A DNA stretch of 64,000 nt from Rallus limicola. Its lineage: Eukaryota > Chordata > Aves > Gruiformes > Rallidae. Numbering within the stretch: position 1 is the first letter of the stretch; the number at the start of each line of letters is the position of its first letter. The notes under the pieces were generated by a model. That model made no database searches. It was not told where the DNA came from and saw only the letters and a program-made list of their open reading frames with translations. Shown here in pieces: positions 63,308 through 64,000 of this stretch. The stretch lies in assembly GCA_022605955.1 (NCBI GenBank), contig JAKCOZ010000003.1, positions 42,186,761-42,250,760 on the forward strand. Direction: 5' to 3'. The position numbers and the translations under genes were made by a program.

Positions 63308-63326
63308 TGCTTTCCCCCCTTTCCCG
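63308..63326 (-). other. Polypurine tract adjoining the LTR
   Basis: Minus strand cgggaaaggggggaaagca. Such a purine run primes plus-strand DNA synthesis in retroviruses and lies directly before the 3' LTR. Confidence 0.6.
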
Positions 63327-64000
63327 AGACCATGATCATCTAGTTAATTTTCAAATACCTAGTTAATATCTAGTTAATTTTCTATACCCGTACATCAAGA
63401 TCTCAAAGATTTAATTTGAGATGTTATTGTAGGTAACTACATGGTGCCATTTACTCTTCTTGGTGTGTGTGATGGGTGTAGCATCATGAATTGTAGCATC
63501 ATGACTTGCCTGCTGCTTCAGTATGGGAAGAACAGAACATCTGGCCTGTCTACCTGTAAATCCTCAAAAGAAGACTAGTGATTTTTTTTCCTCAGGGCTT
63601 TAGAGCTTTCTGTTTAACTCTCCAGCATAGGGATGTTGTGCAATTAATTGAAATAATTTAAAAAGTGAGCATTTTGTTGCTTTGAATAAATCGAGCTCCG
63701 TCAGTACCTCAGTGAAGCAATTCTGCAAGCAAAAGCTCAAAAAATGAGTTAGTGCCAAGTTGTAAAGGCACTTGCTGAAAAGCTGAATCTGCTCTGACAT
63801 ACTCCTTCAGAATTTTTTTTTTTTTGTTTAGAAAAATGTAAAACATTTTTCTTTTTTTTTTCCCTCATCCTGCTTTAGGAGTTTGAAACTTTTAACATAT
63901 GGGGCTTACTTCCTTTTCTAAAAATAATTTGTATTTCATGCTCACATTCAAGTGAGTGACAAAACCAAATTAGCACTGGATTTGTTAGCCTAGGTCAAGA
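63327..64000. other. Intergenic or decayed proviral flank
   Basis: Begins with an imperfect atctagttaatttt repeat (63338 and 63368, 30-bp period) and a small duplication of tgtagcatcatga (about 63476-63504). No gag, pol or env string was recognised. Confidence 0.5.

Noticed and set aside
60711..64000. Search for DGKQ, the neighbour of TMEM175 in humans
   Set aside because: No diacylglycerol kinase motif found on either strand up to the window end.

Overview
The window is vertebrate nuclear DNA and almost certainly from a bird. The genes are split into many small exons with GT-AG introns, there are two CpG islands, and the interspersed repeats are avian: CR1 LINE 3' ends and endogenous-retrovirus LTRs of the long, conserved bird type. 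The species cannot be fixed from the sequence.

Three protein-coding genes are present, and I resolved their exon structure by checking reading phase across every junction. (1) 322-19025, minus strand: the first six coding exons of GAK (cyclin-G-associated kinase), residues 1-216, ending in the kinase activation segment; the rest of the gene lies to the left of the window. Its promoter is the CpG island at about 18480-19480. (2) 26017-44609, minus strand: a complete nine-exon S-adenosylmethionine synthetase (MAT) gene of 389 codons. It does not look like MAT1A or MAT2A and appears to be a third, diverged MAT paralogue with an intact active site. (3) 47594-59085, plus strand: the complete ten-exon TMEM175 gene (endolysosomal K+/H+ channel, 507 residues), starting in a second CpG island at about 47460-48250 and followed by a 3' UTR with AATAAA signals near 60608 and 60689.

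Layout: 1-19025 GAK 5' half; 19026-26016 promoter and intergenic DNA with a CR1 element (23440-24287); 26017-44609 MAT paralogue, with two LTRs of one family in its introns; 44610-47593 head-to-head spacer with a CR1 fragment and a (TG)n repeat; 47594-60700 TMEM175; 60701-64000 intergenic, with CR1 pieces and a minus-strand LTR preceded by a polypurine tract. In humans GAK and TMEM175 are, to my knowledge, direct head-to-head neighbours; here the MAT gene lies between them.

The most interesting observations are the MAT paralogue with a rewritten active-site loop, a phase-compatible candidate alternative first exon in GAK intron 1 (10102-10174), a perfect 41-bp fold-back inverted repeat that replaces the TATA region of a solo LTR (39434-39541), a decayed coding stretch in MAT intron 2, and a Phe-to-Tyr change in the first FSD motif of TMEM175. 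There is no operon, CRISPR array or bacterial-type system. The three genes show no obvious joint pathway: GAK acts in clathrin uncoating and trafficking, TMEM175 in endolysosomal ion balance and the MAT gene in methionine metabolism.
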